64,000 nucleotides of DNA from MTP4 sp9310u (GTDB lineage: Archaea > Halobacteriota > Methanosarcinia > Methanosarcinales > Methanosarcinaceae): NCBI GenBank assembly GCA_030627005.1, contig DAOUSW010000001.1, positions 42,430-106,429 on the forward strand, read 5' to 3'. The notes below the pieces were generated by a model. That model searched no databases, was not told the origin of the DNA, and was given only the letters and a program-made list of their open reading frames with translations. The stretch's first letter is position 1; each line of letters starts with the position of its first letter. Position numbers and translations under genes: made by a program. Below, one piece after another: positions 33,865 through 42,611 of the stretch.

Positions 33865-34737
33865 TCAGGCAATGCCTTTCAACTCTCTCCTTCGGACAGC
33901 CGGATCCCACCAGACCACAGCAGACCGGTATTTTCTTACACACGGCCCTTCCCCGGAATCTCTGTACAGAGCTTCTCGAATAGTCTCTTCAACCTCAGGT
34001 GTGATCTCCGTATAGATCGAGTAGAAGACCCTGTACATCCTGAACATATTCTCAGGTGTCCTCTTGCTTGTATAATCGATAATTCGTACCTGCGGCACCC
34101 TGCCATGCATGTAGAGCAGGTTATATATCAACGGGTACTCCGGGTATTGTGGGGATGGAATATTGCCCATAATCTTCTGCCAGAGTTCTGCTTCAAATGT
34201 CTGCCCGGTGCTGACGCCCCCGACAACGCAGCAGTATCCCCGTGTCACCTCTTCCATCCGGCAGATCTGGGCCATGATATCGCGGAACATCCAGATGACG
34301 GTTGAAGTGATGGTGAGATCATATTGGCCCCGAAACTCTGTGCTGTTCACATCCTGCCAGATCTTCGGGATAATGGAATAGTTTTTCACTTCCGCTTCTG
34401 CAGCGTTCCGATGGATCATACGGATCATTCCCTCTGCAGGTTCAACAGCGGTCATATGGTCAACCCGCCGTGCAAATGGGATGACAAATGTTCCGGGCCC
34501 TGAGCCAACTTCAAGAACCCGCGAATGTGGAGAAACGACTCCATGAAGGTCAAGTGCAGCATATACCGACTCTCCGAACTCGTACTGGTTCGTCCGCCTT
34601 GATTCCGAGTAGTCCTCTGCTCGATCACTCCAGTCATCGATCTCGTAGTCCCTGCGCATTATTCTCGACCGGGCATCATAGCTGTCTTCCCAGAACCTGA
34701 CCCAGTCGATACCGGATATAAGAGAACTGTCCATCAT
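33865..34737 (-). CDS. Class I SAM-dependent methyltransferase A
   Basis: A 290-residue Rossmann methyltransferase with the SAM-binding motif I VLEVGSGPG (74-82) and the acidic motif II TAVEPAEGM. The start ATG 34737 overlaps the stop codon of the upstream methyltransferase gene (ATGA), which fixes it better than a start five codons earlier. It is a paralogue of the neighbouring methyltransferase: both share the PFARRV/PFAERV and CRMEEVTRGYCC/IRRMEAVSRGYCC segments. They are divergent from an Opp/Nik ABC importer. The acceptor is unknown; modification of a small ligand imported by that system is a reasonable guess. Confidence 0.87.
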   Translation of the reverse strand: MMDSSLISGIDWVRFWEDSYDARSRIMRRDYEIDDWSDRAEDYSESRRTNQYEFGESVYAALDLHGVVSPHSRVLEVGSGPGTFVIPFARRVDHMTAVEPAEGMIRMIHRNAAEAEVKNYSIIPKIWQDVNSTEFRGQYDLTITSTVIWMFRDIMAQICRMEEVTRGYCCVVGGVSTGQTFEAELWQKIMGNIPSPQYPEYPLIYNLLYMHGRVPQVRIIDYTSKRTPENMFRMYRVFYSIYTEITPEVEETIREALYRDSGEGPCVRKYRSAVVWWDPAVRRRELKGIA

Positions 34738-35540
34738 GCTACCTTCCACCATAGAACACCCATCCTGCCGTTAACCTGATACACACCCTTCATGGTGTGG
34801 CTCTGCATATACTCCTGAATAATCGCACTATCGTTGGAATCCAGCGGTCGGTACTTTTCGACCAGGTTCTGGACAGAGGCAACTGCCGATGAGACCGACC
34901 GGGTAAGGGTGTAATCGACCACATCAACGTTCGGGTTCACTCCAGCATCATTGAGAAGGTTTAATATCGTGATGAACTGGTCAAAGCCGCCTTCATCAAT
35001 CCCCAGAGTTTCCATTAGTTTGCTCGTATCGGACGGGGCTTCGAAGCCGTGGGCAAGGCAGCAGTAGCCCCTTGAAACTGCCTCCATACGCCGGATCTGG
35101 GGGAGAATGTCCGGAAACTGCCAGAGGGCATGGCAACAGATGACCAGATCGTAGTTCTTCGCATACGCTGCCACATCCACCTCCTGCCAGGTCTGCGGTA
35201 TTACCTCTATGTTGGAAAGCCCTCTGCTCTGTGCATATGACATCAGCGCCGCTGCCATCCTCTCTGCCGGCTCGACCGCAGTCACCCTGCACACCCGCTC
35301 TGCAAATGGGACCGTTACCGCACCCGGCCCTGATGCAATATCAAGAACATGCCACTCTTTCTGCAGCAGCCCTTCCCGTTCAAACAGGTCGAGGATATTC
35401 CGGCCATGATTGCAATCGCTTGCCAGTACCATATCGGAATAATCCTCTGCCCGCCGGTTCCAGTAACCTGTGGTAGAGAGCCGGTTCATCTCATCGATGC
35501 CTGCAGCCCAGGCTGTCTCCCAATCGATCTGTATAGTCAT
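34734..35540 (-). CDS. Class I SAM-dependent methyltransferase B
   Basis: A 268-residue methyltransferase with motif I VLDIASGPG (65-73) and motif II TAVEPAERM, then YDLVICCHALWQF. ATG 35540 has GGAGGTAGT just upstream. It is the first gene of the two-gene minus-strand operon, and translation is coupled to methyltransferase A. The two may form a heterodimer or act in sequence. The divergent promoter region at 35541-35701 is shared with the ABC importer, implying joint regulation. Confidence 0.87.
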   Translation of the reverse strand: MTIQIDWETAWAAGIDEMNRLSTTGYWNRRAEDYSDMVLASDCNHGRNILDLFEREGLLQKEWHVLDIASGPGAVTVPFAERVCRVTAVEPAERMAAALMSYAQSRGLSNIEVIPQTWQEVDVAAYAKNYDLVICCHALWQFPDILPQIRRMEAVSRGYCCLAHGFEAPSDTSKLMETLGIDEGGFDQFITILNLLNDAGVNPNVDVVDYTLTRSVSSAVASVQNLVEKYRPLDSNDSAIIQEYMQSHTMKGVYQVNGRMGVLWWKVA

Positions 35541-35701
35541 ACTACCTCCTTTATATCATAAATTCTTGACAATATGTGTTAAGATATAATAATTTATTTT
35601 TCAATTGTCATAGATAATATGAAAACAAATATATATAGTAATAACATACCCTCTGTAATTTTCATAACAGAAGTTAAGCAAAAGTATGGAAAAAATAGAG
35701 C
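35541..35701. promoter_or_regulatory. Divergent promoter region, methyltransferases / ABC importer
   Basis: 161 AT-rich bases between divergent start codons. TATA-like words occur at about 35584-35592 (ATATAATAA) and 35627-35637 (AAATATATATAG). Paired TTGTCA/TTGACA words are also present, but no clear operator palindrome. Confidence 0.5.
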
Positions 35702-36640
35702 ATGACCACGATTCTTGATGTTCAGCAGCTGTTTGTACATTTCTCCACATCAGGCAAGGTCATCCGGGCCGTTGACGGCATAGATATCAGCATCAAACGG
35801 TCCGAAACACTTGCCATCATCGGGGAAAGCGGGAGCGGAAAATCGGTCCTGGGCCTTGCACTCCTTGGACTGCTGCCTGCAAACTGTACTGTTGACGGAA
35901 TTGTACAATATCGTGGCGCCGATCTTCTAACCCTCCCGGAAAACGAACTTGAAATGATCCGCGGCAGCAAGATTGCCTGGGTTCCGCAGAACCCGGCAGG
36001 AGCAATGAACCCTTCAATGACTGTAGGGAGCCAGATAGGAGAACCGATCTCTCTCCATGTGGAAAAGAACAGGACTACAGTCAGAAAAAAGGTTCTTGAA
36101 CTCCTTCAATTCATCCGCATAACTCCTCCCGAAGAGCGGATCGACTCATACCCTTACTCCTTCAGCGGCGGAATGCTTCAACGGTCCCTTATTGCTATGG
36201 GGATTGCAGGCCTCCCGGAACTGCTCATCGCCGACGAACCGACTAAAGGGATAGACATAATGAACAAACAAGCGGTCTCTGCCCTTCTCCAGATTCTACG
36301 CAAGAAAGGGATCACCCTGCTTGTTATCACGCACGACCTCGCATTCGCCCGAAATCTCGCTGACAGGATCGCAGTAATGTATTCCGGGAGGATCATGGAG
36401 ATCAGGGAAAGAAAGAGCTTTTTTGACGGGCCTCTGCACCCCTACGCCAGGGGGATGCTCCGCTCACTCCCGGAAAACGGACTTCACCCCATATCAGGCA
36501 GAACAAGAGAGTCAGACAAATATGATGGGGGCTGTAGATTCCGATTCCGCTGCACGTACGCAATAGAAAGATGTAAAGTCGAACCGCCTCTTATTGCTCT
36601 TCCGGAAGGGGCGGCTGTCAGGTGCTGGTTGTATGATTGA
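35702..36640 (+). CDS. ABC importer ATPase, OppD/NikD type
   Basis: A 312-residue ATPase of the peptide/nickel importer class. Walker A is GESGSGKS (41-48), the signature is FSGGMLQR, Walker B is LLIADEPTKGID, and the H-loop lies in ITHD. The C-terminal extension has the OppD/DppD cysteine pattern (CRFRFRCTYAIERCKVEPP), which usually carries a [4Fe-4S] cluster. It is the first plus-strand gene of the importer operon and overlaps the next ATPase gene by eight bases. Imported solutes could be peptides, nickel or a metal chelate. Confidence 0.92.
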   Translation: MTTILDVQQLFVHFSTSGKVIRAVDGIDISIKRSETLAIIGESGSGKSVLGLALLGLLPANCTVDGIVQYRGADLLTLPENELEMIRGSKIAWVPQNPAGAMNPSMTVGSQIGEPISLHVEKNRTTVRKKVLELLQFIRITPPEERIDSYPYSFSGGMLQRSLIAMGIAGLPELLIADEPTKGIDIMNKQAVSALLQILRKKGITLLVITHDLAFARNLADRIAVMYSGRIMEIRERKSFFDGPLHPYARGMLRSLPENGLHPISGRTRESDKYDGGCRFRFRCTYAIERCKVEPPLIALPEGAAVRCWLYD

Positions 36641-37550
36641 AGGGAGAGGATTAAAGAAAATATTCGCCCCCAATTCCCCGGGAAAGAGCCGGATTACTGC
36701 TGTTGACGGGGTGGATATCCGGATCGATGCAGGAGAAACACTTGCTCTTGTAGGGGAAAGCGGATGCGGCAAATCCACCCTTTCAAGACTTCTCCTCCTG
36801 CTCATTCCTCCGACCAAGGGCGAGGTATTCTTTGAGGGACAGACCCTGACAGGGCTGAAAGAAAAAGAACTCCGCATGATCCGCCGAAAAATCCAGATAG
36901 TGCCACAACAACCGGAAGGTGCGCTGAATCCCCGGTGGAAGATAGCTGATTCCATCTGCGAGCCCCTCCGTATCCACCCGGATGCATTACACCCCGGAAG
37001 GCAGATTGGAGATGAGCTGGAAAAACTCCTTGAACTTGTGGGGCTTGAGCCGGAGCAGGCAGCCCGATATCCCCACCAGCTAAGTGGGGGGGAATTGCAG
37101 CGCGCCGCTATTGCCCGCGCTATTGCACTGGAACCGGCACTCGTCGTCTGTGATGAACCGACGTCAATGCTGGACGTATCCACCCAGGCAGCTATTGTCC
37201 GCCTCCTTCAGACCCTCCAGCAAAAACTCGGATGCGCCCTCCTCTTCATCACCCACGACCAGGGGCTCGCTCATGCGGTAGGGGACCGGACCGCCGTAAT
37301 GTTTGGAGGGCAGATCGTGGAAGAGGGACGGGGTGTCATGGATAAGCCACTCCACCCGTTCACCCGCAGGCTCACATCAATCCCTGATTATGGTTCCTTA
37401 ACATGCCCGGAGCCTCAAGGAACCCGGGTTCCCGGCTCATGCGTATACTACCAGTTTTGCCCGGAAAAGACAGGAAAATGCCTTCACGACCCTGAGACAC
37501 AGGAGTGTGAAGGTAGGAGGGTGCGCTGCCATAACGTTTCACACACCTGA
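36633..37550 (+). CDS. ABC importer ATPase, OppF/NikE type
   Basis: A 305-residue ATPase with Walker A GESGCGKS (41-48), Q-loop QIVPQQPEGALNP, signature LSGGELQR and Walker B LVVCDEPTSMLD. The C-terminal region has a cysteine cluster (CVYYQFCPEKTGKCLHD) like other DppF-type ATPases. I start it at ATG 36633 (MIEGRGLKK), overlapping the OppD gene by eight bases, rather than 13 codons earlier. With OppD it powers the permeases encoded at 39349 and 40295. Confidence 0.92.
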   Translation: MIEGRGLKKIFAPNSPGKSRITAVDGVDIRIDAGETLALVGESGCGKSTLSRLLLLLIPPTKGEVFFEGQTLTGLKEKELRMIRRKIQIVPQQPEGALNPRWKIADSICEPLRIHPDALHPGRQIGDELEKLLELVGLEPEQAARYPHQLSGGELQRAAIARAIALEPALVVCDEPTSMLDVSTQAAIVRLLQTLQQKLGCALLFITHDQGLAHAVGDRTAVMFGGQIVEEGRGVMDKPLHPFTRRLTSIPDYGSLTCPEPQGTRVPGSCVYYQFCPEKTGKCLHDPETQECEGRRVRCHNVSHT

Positions 37551-37600
37551 TGACCATACAGGCCTGCAAGATCCAGGGACAAGGAGCTCGGTGGCAAAAT

Positions 37601-37673
37601 CACATGATTATCACATTATTACTCCGATTTACACATGATTCCAACCATCACATGATTCCAATCACTACATGAT
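37601..37673 (+). promoter_or_regulatory. Repeated CACATGATT motifs before the binding-protein gene
   Basis: Copies of CACATGATT occur at 37601, 37632 and 37649, with a weaker CTACATGAT at 37664. They are the only distinctive feature of the 197-base gap between the ATPase genes and the binding-protein gene. They may be operator sites. A TATA-like ATACATAAA lies about 25 bases before ATG 37748. Confidence 0.4.
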
Positions 37674-37747
37674 AGCTACATACAATCCCTGCATCCGTAA
37701 ATTTTTGCAACACTGATGTTGATACATAAATTGGTGTGATGAATTAA

Positions 37748-39298
37748 ATGAAAAGAAAAGATGGAATTCTCTTGATTCTGCTGGCTCTCGTTGTTATAGG
37801 AGCGGGCTGTACAGACCAAGAACAGCAAGAAGAACTTCAGACACTCTCGATCTCGGGTCAATGGAGTCCGAATACCATCGATCCTCACCTGTCAGGTTAC
37901 ATATCTCAAAGGCTTGGATATGCGGAAACCCTTGTGGGAGTCGATTATGAGGGGAAGATTATCCCTTCCCTTGCAAAATCGTGGGATGTCTCCAGTGACG
38001 GGAAAAACTGGACGTTCACTTTGAGAGAAGGTGTCCTGTTCCATGACGGGAACCCCTTTACAGCCGGGACCATGAAGACCTCTCTCGAACGGTCCTTTGT
38101 CCAGTCGGAGGCAATATTCGGGAAGATCCCCGTATCAGCCATTGAGGCCCCGGACAACCTGACCCTGGTAATCAGCCTCGATTCACCCTTCCCCGCATTG
38201 CCAGCCTATCTCTCCAAAGCAGAGAGTGCTGCCCTTGCCCCCGGATCTTATGATGCGGACGGCAATGTTGTAAAGCCTGTAGGCACCGGACCTTTCGTCT
38301 TCGAGTCCTGGAAACCGGAAGAAGAGATCGTAATCGTCAAAAACCCCAATTACTGGGGACAGGTTGCTTCAGTTGATAAGGTAATATACCGGATAATGCC
38401 TGAGGCACTTACTAGAAAGATGCTCCTTGACAGTAAGGAAATTCGGATAGCAATGATCCTTTCTCCTGAGATTGCTGAAGGATATACAGAAAAAGATGGA
38501 TATACTGTCCTGCAGCAACCGATTGCTCGCGTAAGGATGCTGGGGTTCAACACCGCAAAGGAGCCTTTTGATGATAAGCGGGTGCGGCAGGCTGTCAATC
38601 ACGCTATCGACCGGGAATCAATAGTGACATATGTCCTTCATGGATACGGAACCACGGCAGCAGGGCTCTTCCCGCCGGGCTTTTACTGGGCTAACCGGGA
38701 GATTGCCCCGTACACGTACGACACGGAAAAAGCAAAGGCACTCCTTGAAGAAGCCGGATGGACCGATACGGACGGGGACGGAACCCTTGATAAAGACGGC
38801 AAACCCCTGAAAATTAAACTCGTCACTTACCCGGAGCGGGCAGAACTGCCGGAAATATCCGAGGTGATACAGCAGCAGCTCAAGAAAGTAGGGATAGAGA
38901 CCGAACTTAAGGTCCTCAACGTCGACGCCGCAAACTCTCTCCGGAATAAAGGAGAATTCGATATTTTCCTGGTCGGAAGGGGGCTGCTCTTCGTACCTGA
39001 CCCCGATGAGATAATGATGACCGATTATCACTCAAACGGTACATCAGTAGACGGCTGGGGGGCGTACCGCTGGCACAACGCCCGTGTGGATGAACTGCTC
39101 GAAGAGGCAAGAACCACGTCCGACCTGGCTGTTAGAAAAGAACTCTATGATGCGGCTCAGGCAATTATCGTCGAAGAAGTGCCGGTGGCATATCTCAACT
39201 ATTACGTCAATATCGACGCCACCACCTCGGATATAGAGGGATACCGCCTCCATCCTACGGAGTACTCGCTCCACCTTGAGAATGTCTCAATTGCCTGA
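37748..39298 (+). CDS. ABC importer substrate-binding lipoprotein, OppA/NikA type
   Basis: A 516-residue SBP_bac_5 family binding protein. A lipoprotein signal (MKRKDGILLILLALVVIGAGC) places the lipid anchor on Cys21, so it sits on the outside of the membrane. The mature part has the family motifs LAKSWDVSSDGKNWTFTLREGVLFHDG, GTGPFVFESWKPEEEIV, FNTAKEPFDDKRVRQAVNHAIDRE and AGLFPPG. It resembles nickel- and dipeptide-binding proteins. Specificity cannot be read from the sequence. The flanking methyltransferases hint at a methylated ligand or metallophore. Confidence 0.92.
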   Translation: MKRKDGILLILLALVVIGAGCTDQEQQEELQTLSISGQWSPNTIDPHLSGYISQRLGYAETLVGVDYEGKIIPSLAKSWDVSSDGKNWTFTLREGVLFHDGNPFTAGTMKTSLERSFVQSEAIFGKIPVSAIEAPDNLTLVISLDSPFPALPAYLSKAESAALAPGSYDADGNVVKPVGTGPFVFESWKPEEEIVIVKNPNYWGQVASVDKVIYRIMPEALTRKMLLDSKEIRIAMILSPEIAEGYTEKDGYTVLQQPIARVRMLGFNTAKEPFDDKRVRQAVNHAIDRESIVTYVLHGYGTTAAGLFPPGFYWANREIAPYTYDTEKAKALLEEAGWTDTDGDGTLDKDGKPLKIKLVTYPERAELPEISEVIQQQLKKVGIETELKVLNVDAANSLRNKGEFDIFLVGRGLLFVPDPDEIMMTDYHSNGTSVDGWGAYRWHNARVDELLEEARTTSDLAVRKELYDAAQAIIVEEVPVAYLNYYVNIDATTSDIEGYRLHPTEYSLHLENVSIA

Positions 39299-39348
39299 TG
39301 TGGGTACGCCGCCCACATCCTTTTCATTTACATCGGGTTTGAGTAAGA

Positions 39349-40293
39349 ATGATGCGTACAATCGTACTGAACCGCCTGCTTCAACTAATACCGGTACTGA
39401 TTGGAATTTCCCTCATCACCTTTGCGGTAATCTCCCTTTCCCCGGGGGACCCGGCTGAAATCACACTCAGAGCCACCCTGGGTACTGAAAGTCCCCCGAA
39501 AGAGGCAGTAGCCAGACTTCATGAGGAGATGGGACTTGACGATCCCTGGTATGTCAGTTATCTGAAGTGGGCTTCAAGGGTTGTATGTGGAGACCTGGGA
39601 TATTCCTACCAGACAAAACGGAGCACCATAGAGGAAATTACACACGCTCTGCCCATAACTTTCTTTCTCGCCGTCCTTACAATGTTTTTCTCAGCTGCCG
39701 TAGCTATTCCGCTCGGAATTACTGCGGCACTGAGACAGAACGGGCCTGTGGACCACCTCTGCAGACTTACTTCTGTCATCAGCCTCTCGAGTCCTGACTT
39801 TTTCGTTGCTATACTCTTTATGCTCGTAGGAGGCGTCTATCTGGGCATCTTTCCGGTTGCAGGAACAGGCGGGATAGAATATTTCATTCTTCCCTCCCTG
39901 GCACTCTCTGTCGGCCTCACCGCAGTAACAATGCGTATCATGCGGACGAGCATGATTGAAACACTCGAACAGGATTATATAAGGACAGCACGTGCAAAAG
40001 GACTCAGCTTCAGAACCGTTATTCAGCGGCACGCTCTCAAGAACGCACTGCTCCCTGTCCTGATATATATGGGTACCCAGTTTGGATGGCTCTTCGGAGG
40101 TGCGGTTATTATCGAGAGCCTGTTTGCCCTGCCCGGGCTTGGGAGGCTTCTCGTGGATTCCGTATCCTCGATGGACATCATGGTAGTCCAGGGGTGTATG
40201 CTCACCTTCGCAGTGATCATCGTCCTGATCAATCTCAGCGTCGACCTCGCACACTTTTATCTTGATCCGTCAATCAGGGGCCAGGAGGAATAA
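39349..40293 (+). CDS. ABC importer permease, OppB/NikB type
   Basis: A 314-residue permease with six predicted membrane segments. The N-terminal MMRTIVLNRLLQLIPVLIGISLITFAVISLSPGDPA is typical of NikB/DppB. The EAA loop for ATPase contact is near ARAKGLSFRTVIQRHALKNALLPV. Both ATG 39349 and 39352 are possible starts. The next permease gene begins two bases after its stop. Confidence 0.93.
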   Translation: MMRTIVLNRLLQLIPVLIGISLITFAVISLSPGDPAEITLRATLGTESPPKEAVARLHEEMGLDDPWYVSYLKWASRVVCGDLGYSYQTKRSTIEEITHALPITFFLAVLTMFFSAAVAIPLGITAALRQNGPVDHLCRLTSVISLSSPDFFVAILFMLVGGVYLGIFPVAGTGGIEYFILPSLALSVGLTAVTMRIMRTSMIETLEQDYIRTARAKGLSFRTVIQRHALKNALLPVLIYMGTQFGWLFGGAVIIESLFALPGLGRLLVDSVSSMDIMVVQGCMLTFAVIIVLINLSVDLAHFYLDPSIRGQEE

Positions 40294-40294
40294 C

Positions 40295-41173
40295 ATGGAA
40301 TATTCATACCAGGATAAAAAATGGGCAGTGTTCGGAATGAACCAGGCATGGACGCTTCTGCGGGGAAACATGACGCTTACGGTTGGGATTCTGCTGTTCC
40401 TTCTTATCACAATGATGGCTATAACGGCTCCGACTATTTCCCCACATGACCCTGCCGAAATGCATTTTGAAGAACGGTTGTCCTCCCCTTCAGCATCATT
40501 CCCCCTGGGAACCGACCAGTTCGGCAGGTGTATCTTCAGCCGTATAGTATATGGTGCGCAGACCTCGCTCTTCATTGCGATCATTTCAACTCTAATTGTC
40601 GTGACTGCAGGGATCATTATAGGGATGTATGCAGGTTATTTTAGCAGGTATGATGCGTTCCTGATGCGATTAACGGACATCCTGCTCGCCTTTCCCAGTA
40701 TTGTCCTTACAATTGCGATTGTAGGTGTTGTCGGCCCCAGTCCTGCAGGCATTATTCTTTCTTTTTCCATTCAGGGATGGGCAAAGTACGCACGAATGAT
40801 CCGGGGGTCTACCCTTTCGCTAAAAAATAGCGGATTCGTCGAAGCGGTCAGGGCGCTCGGTGCGTCTGACAAATATATTCTTTTCCACCATATTCTCCCC
40901 AACAGCTATGGACCTATCATTGAGATCGCAACGCTTGGACTGGGTTCCAAGATTATAGCAATCTCCGGACTTGGGTTCCTCGGGCTTGGGATTCAACCCC
41001 CGACACCGGAACTGGGAGCGATCCTGAAAGACGGGGTGGTATACCTTCAGACTGCCCCGATGATGGCCTTATCTGCAGGCGGCATGATCATGCTGTTTGT
41101 TCTTGCGACAAATCTCATCGGTTCCGAATTGAGATCAGTCGCCGATCCCCGGTCTGATACGATCAAGCTTTGA
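40295..41173 (+). CDS. ABC importer permease, OppC/NikC type
   Basis: A 292-residue permease partner. The start is ATG 40295, with AGGAGGAA seven bases upstream. Typical features are SPSASFPLGTDQFGRCIFSRIVYGAQTSL and the EAA loop VRALGASDKYILFHHILPNSYGPI. It ends the importer operon and is followed by a strong GC-rich hairpin at 41211-41244. Confidence 0.93.
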   Translation: MEYSYQDKKWAVFGMNQAWTLLRGNMTLTVGILLFLLITMMAITAPTISPHDPAEMHFEERLSSPSASFPLGTDQFGRCIFSRIVYGAQTSLFIAIISTLIVVTAGIIIGMYAGYFSRYDAFLMRLTDILLAFPSIVLTIAIVGVVGPSPAGIILSFSIQGWAKYARMIRGSTLSLKNSGFVEAVRALGASDKYILFHHILPNSYGPIIEIATLGLGSKIIAISGLGFLGLGIQPPTPELGAILKDGVVYLQTAPMMALSAGGMIMLFVLATNLIGSELRSVADPRSDTIKL

Positions 41174-41210
41174 CTGGAGGGAAAATAACGAAATAAAGCT
41201 ACCCGGCTCA

Positions 41211-41244
41211 CCGGCAAAGCCGGCATAACTACCGACTTTGCCGG
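41211..41244 (+). terminator. Hairpin ending the ABC importer operon
   Basis: CCGGCAAAG pairs perfectly with CTTTGCCGG (9-bp stem, 16-base loop), 37 bases after the last permease gene. T-rich sequence follows within 50 bases. Confidence 0.6.
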
Positions 41245-41376
41245 CTGCAAACTTTTCATTTTTGTCTGCTGAGGTCTTTTTCTTTTTGCCTGAAGAATCA
41301 TTTTGCCTGAAGAATCATTTTGCTTGACGAATCCTTTTTCATACTTCCTAACAACAGGACATTACAGACCTCATTA

Positions 41377-41448
41377 CTGTAAGCATAGCTGTAAGCATAG
41401 CTGTAAGCATAGCTGTAAGCATAGCTGTAAGCATAGCTGTAAGCATAG
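41377..41448. repeat. 12-bp tandem repeat, 6 copies
   Basis: Six perfect copies of CTGTAAGCATAG, with a decaying seventh. Two copies of a 17-bp CCTGAAGAATCATTTTG word lie at about 41288-41322. The 423-base gap 41174-41596 otherwise holds the terminator and the promoter of the third HAD gene. The repetitive frame through the array is not a gene. Confidence 0.92.
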
Positions 41449-41596
41449 CTGCAAGTTTAACAGTAGCTATAGAGAATCTATATAGAGGAGATCAAAAGGT
41501 ATATATGTAATCGATATATTTTACGATTTAATAGAAAGAAATTATGGACAAGAAAAAAACAGGACCTGATTCCAAAAGAAGAATCTGAGGGCACCA

Positions 41597-42250
41597 ATGC
41601 TTCAAAACGGAAAGATAAAAGGCTTAATCTTTGACTGCTACAAAACCCTCATTAACATTAAAACCGATGAGAGAAGCAGGGAAACAAACCAGCGTGTCAG
41701 CCACTGGCTGCTCTACCAGGGCGTAAGGATAGAACCAGACCGGCTAAGAGAAATATATAAGTGGAAGGTCGTGGACCGGTTAGGGAACTCCGGACAACAG
41801 CACCCCGACATCCGTATCGAAGATATATTTGCAGAGATCTGTGCCGAAAATGCTTACCGTGAAATTGACCCCTACTGGCTGGGTATCGAAACCGCGAAAA
41901 TATTCAGGACCGCATCCATCAAAAAGCTGGAAGCTTATCCCCAGAGCCGGGCGCTCCTTGAAAAATACAGGCACGTTCCCAAATGCATCGTTTCCAATGC
42001 CCAGAGGGTCTTTACTGAACAGGAATTACGGTTCTTAGGCTTATATGATTATTTTGACCATGTAATCCTCTCTTCAGACCACAAAATAAAGAAACCTGAT
42101 ACCCGGCTCTTTCAAATGGCTCTCGACCAGCTGGGCCTCGAACCCCACGAAGTTCTCTCCGTCGGAGACACCCCTGAAAACGACATCTATCCACCCCAGA
42201 GCCTGGGAATGAACGCAATGCACATCCATGACGCCTGGCGCTATGCGTGA
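41597..42250 (+). CDS. HAD-superfamily hydrolase (paralogue 3)
   Basis: A 217-residue protein homologous to the C-terminal ~215 residues of the HAD proteins at 31592 and 32646, but without their variable N-terminal extension. The motifs are FDCYKTLINIKTDERS (I, Tyr at the second position), CIVSNAQRVF (II), the lysine in KIKKPD (III) and GDTPENDI (IV). GAGGGCACC precedes the ATG. It is more divergent than the other two are from each other. The reaction is unknown. Confidence 0.87.
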   Translation: MLQNGKIKGLIFDCYKTLINIKTDERSRETNQRVSHWLLYQGVRIEPDRLREIYKWKVVDRLGNSGQQHPDIRIEDIFAEICAENAYREIDPYWLGIETAKIFRTASIKKLEAYPQSRALLEKYRHVPKCIVSNAQRVFTEQELRFLGLYDYFDHVILSSDHKIKKPDTRLFQMALDQLGLEPHEVLSVGDTPENDIYPPQSLGMNAMHIHDAWRYA

Positions 42251-42611
42251 AAAAGAATAAAGAAAAAATTTTAATCAAAGTAAGAATAATAAAAAAATCA
42301 AGAAAGAATAATAAAAAAATTAATATAACGGATTCTCACATTTCCCCATTATTCCTGAATCATCCCTCCGGGAAAAACAAGGCAGTTAAAAGTGAAGTAT
42401 AAACTTCCCTCTTTTTTTCAAACTCTCCATTTTCGGCCTATTTCCCGCCTTTTAACCCATTTTCGATTTTAAGAGTGGAAGGTTACAGCGGTTCCGGGTT
42501 TTAGACTGGAGCTCTCGTTTCCGTCCCAAACCAGATATATTTAAATAATCGCAAGCACTCTAAAAGCCAAGAAATTCTTACACTATTCCCCAATCATCGG
42601 AGTGTTTTTAC
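42251..42611. other. Intergenic region before valS
   Basis: AT-rich spacer with AAAGAATAATAAAAAAAT doublets and a TATA box, ATATATTTAAATAA, at about 42534-42547. This would give a valS leader of about 45 bases. No gene or RNA is seen. Confidence 0.5.

Noticed and set aside
35567..35592. TTGACA ... TATAAT, bacterial-type promoter look-alike
   Set aside because: Spacing is only 13 bases and the organism uses archaeal TATA/BRE promoters; chance AT-rich match.
41303..41485. Frame with repeated CKHS residues
   Set aside because: A by-product of the 12-bp tandem array; no start signals or conserved flanks.
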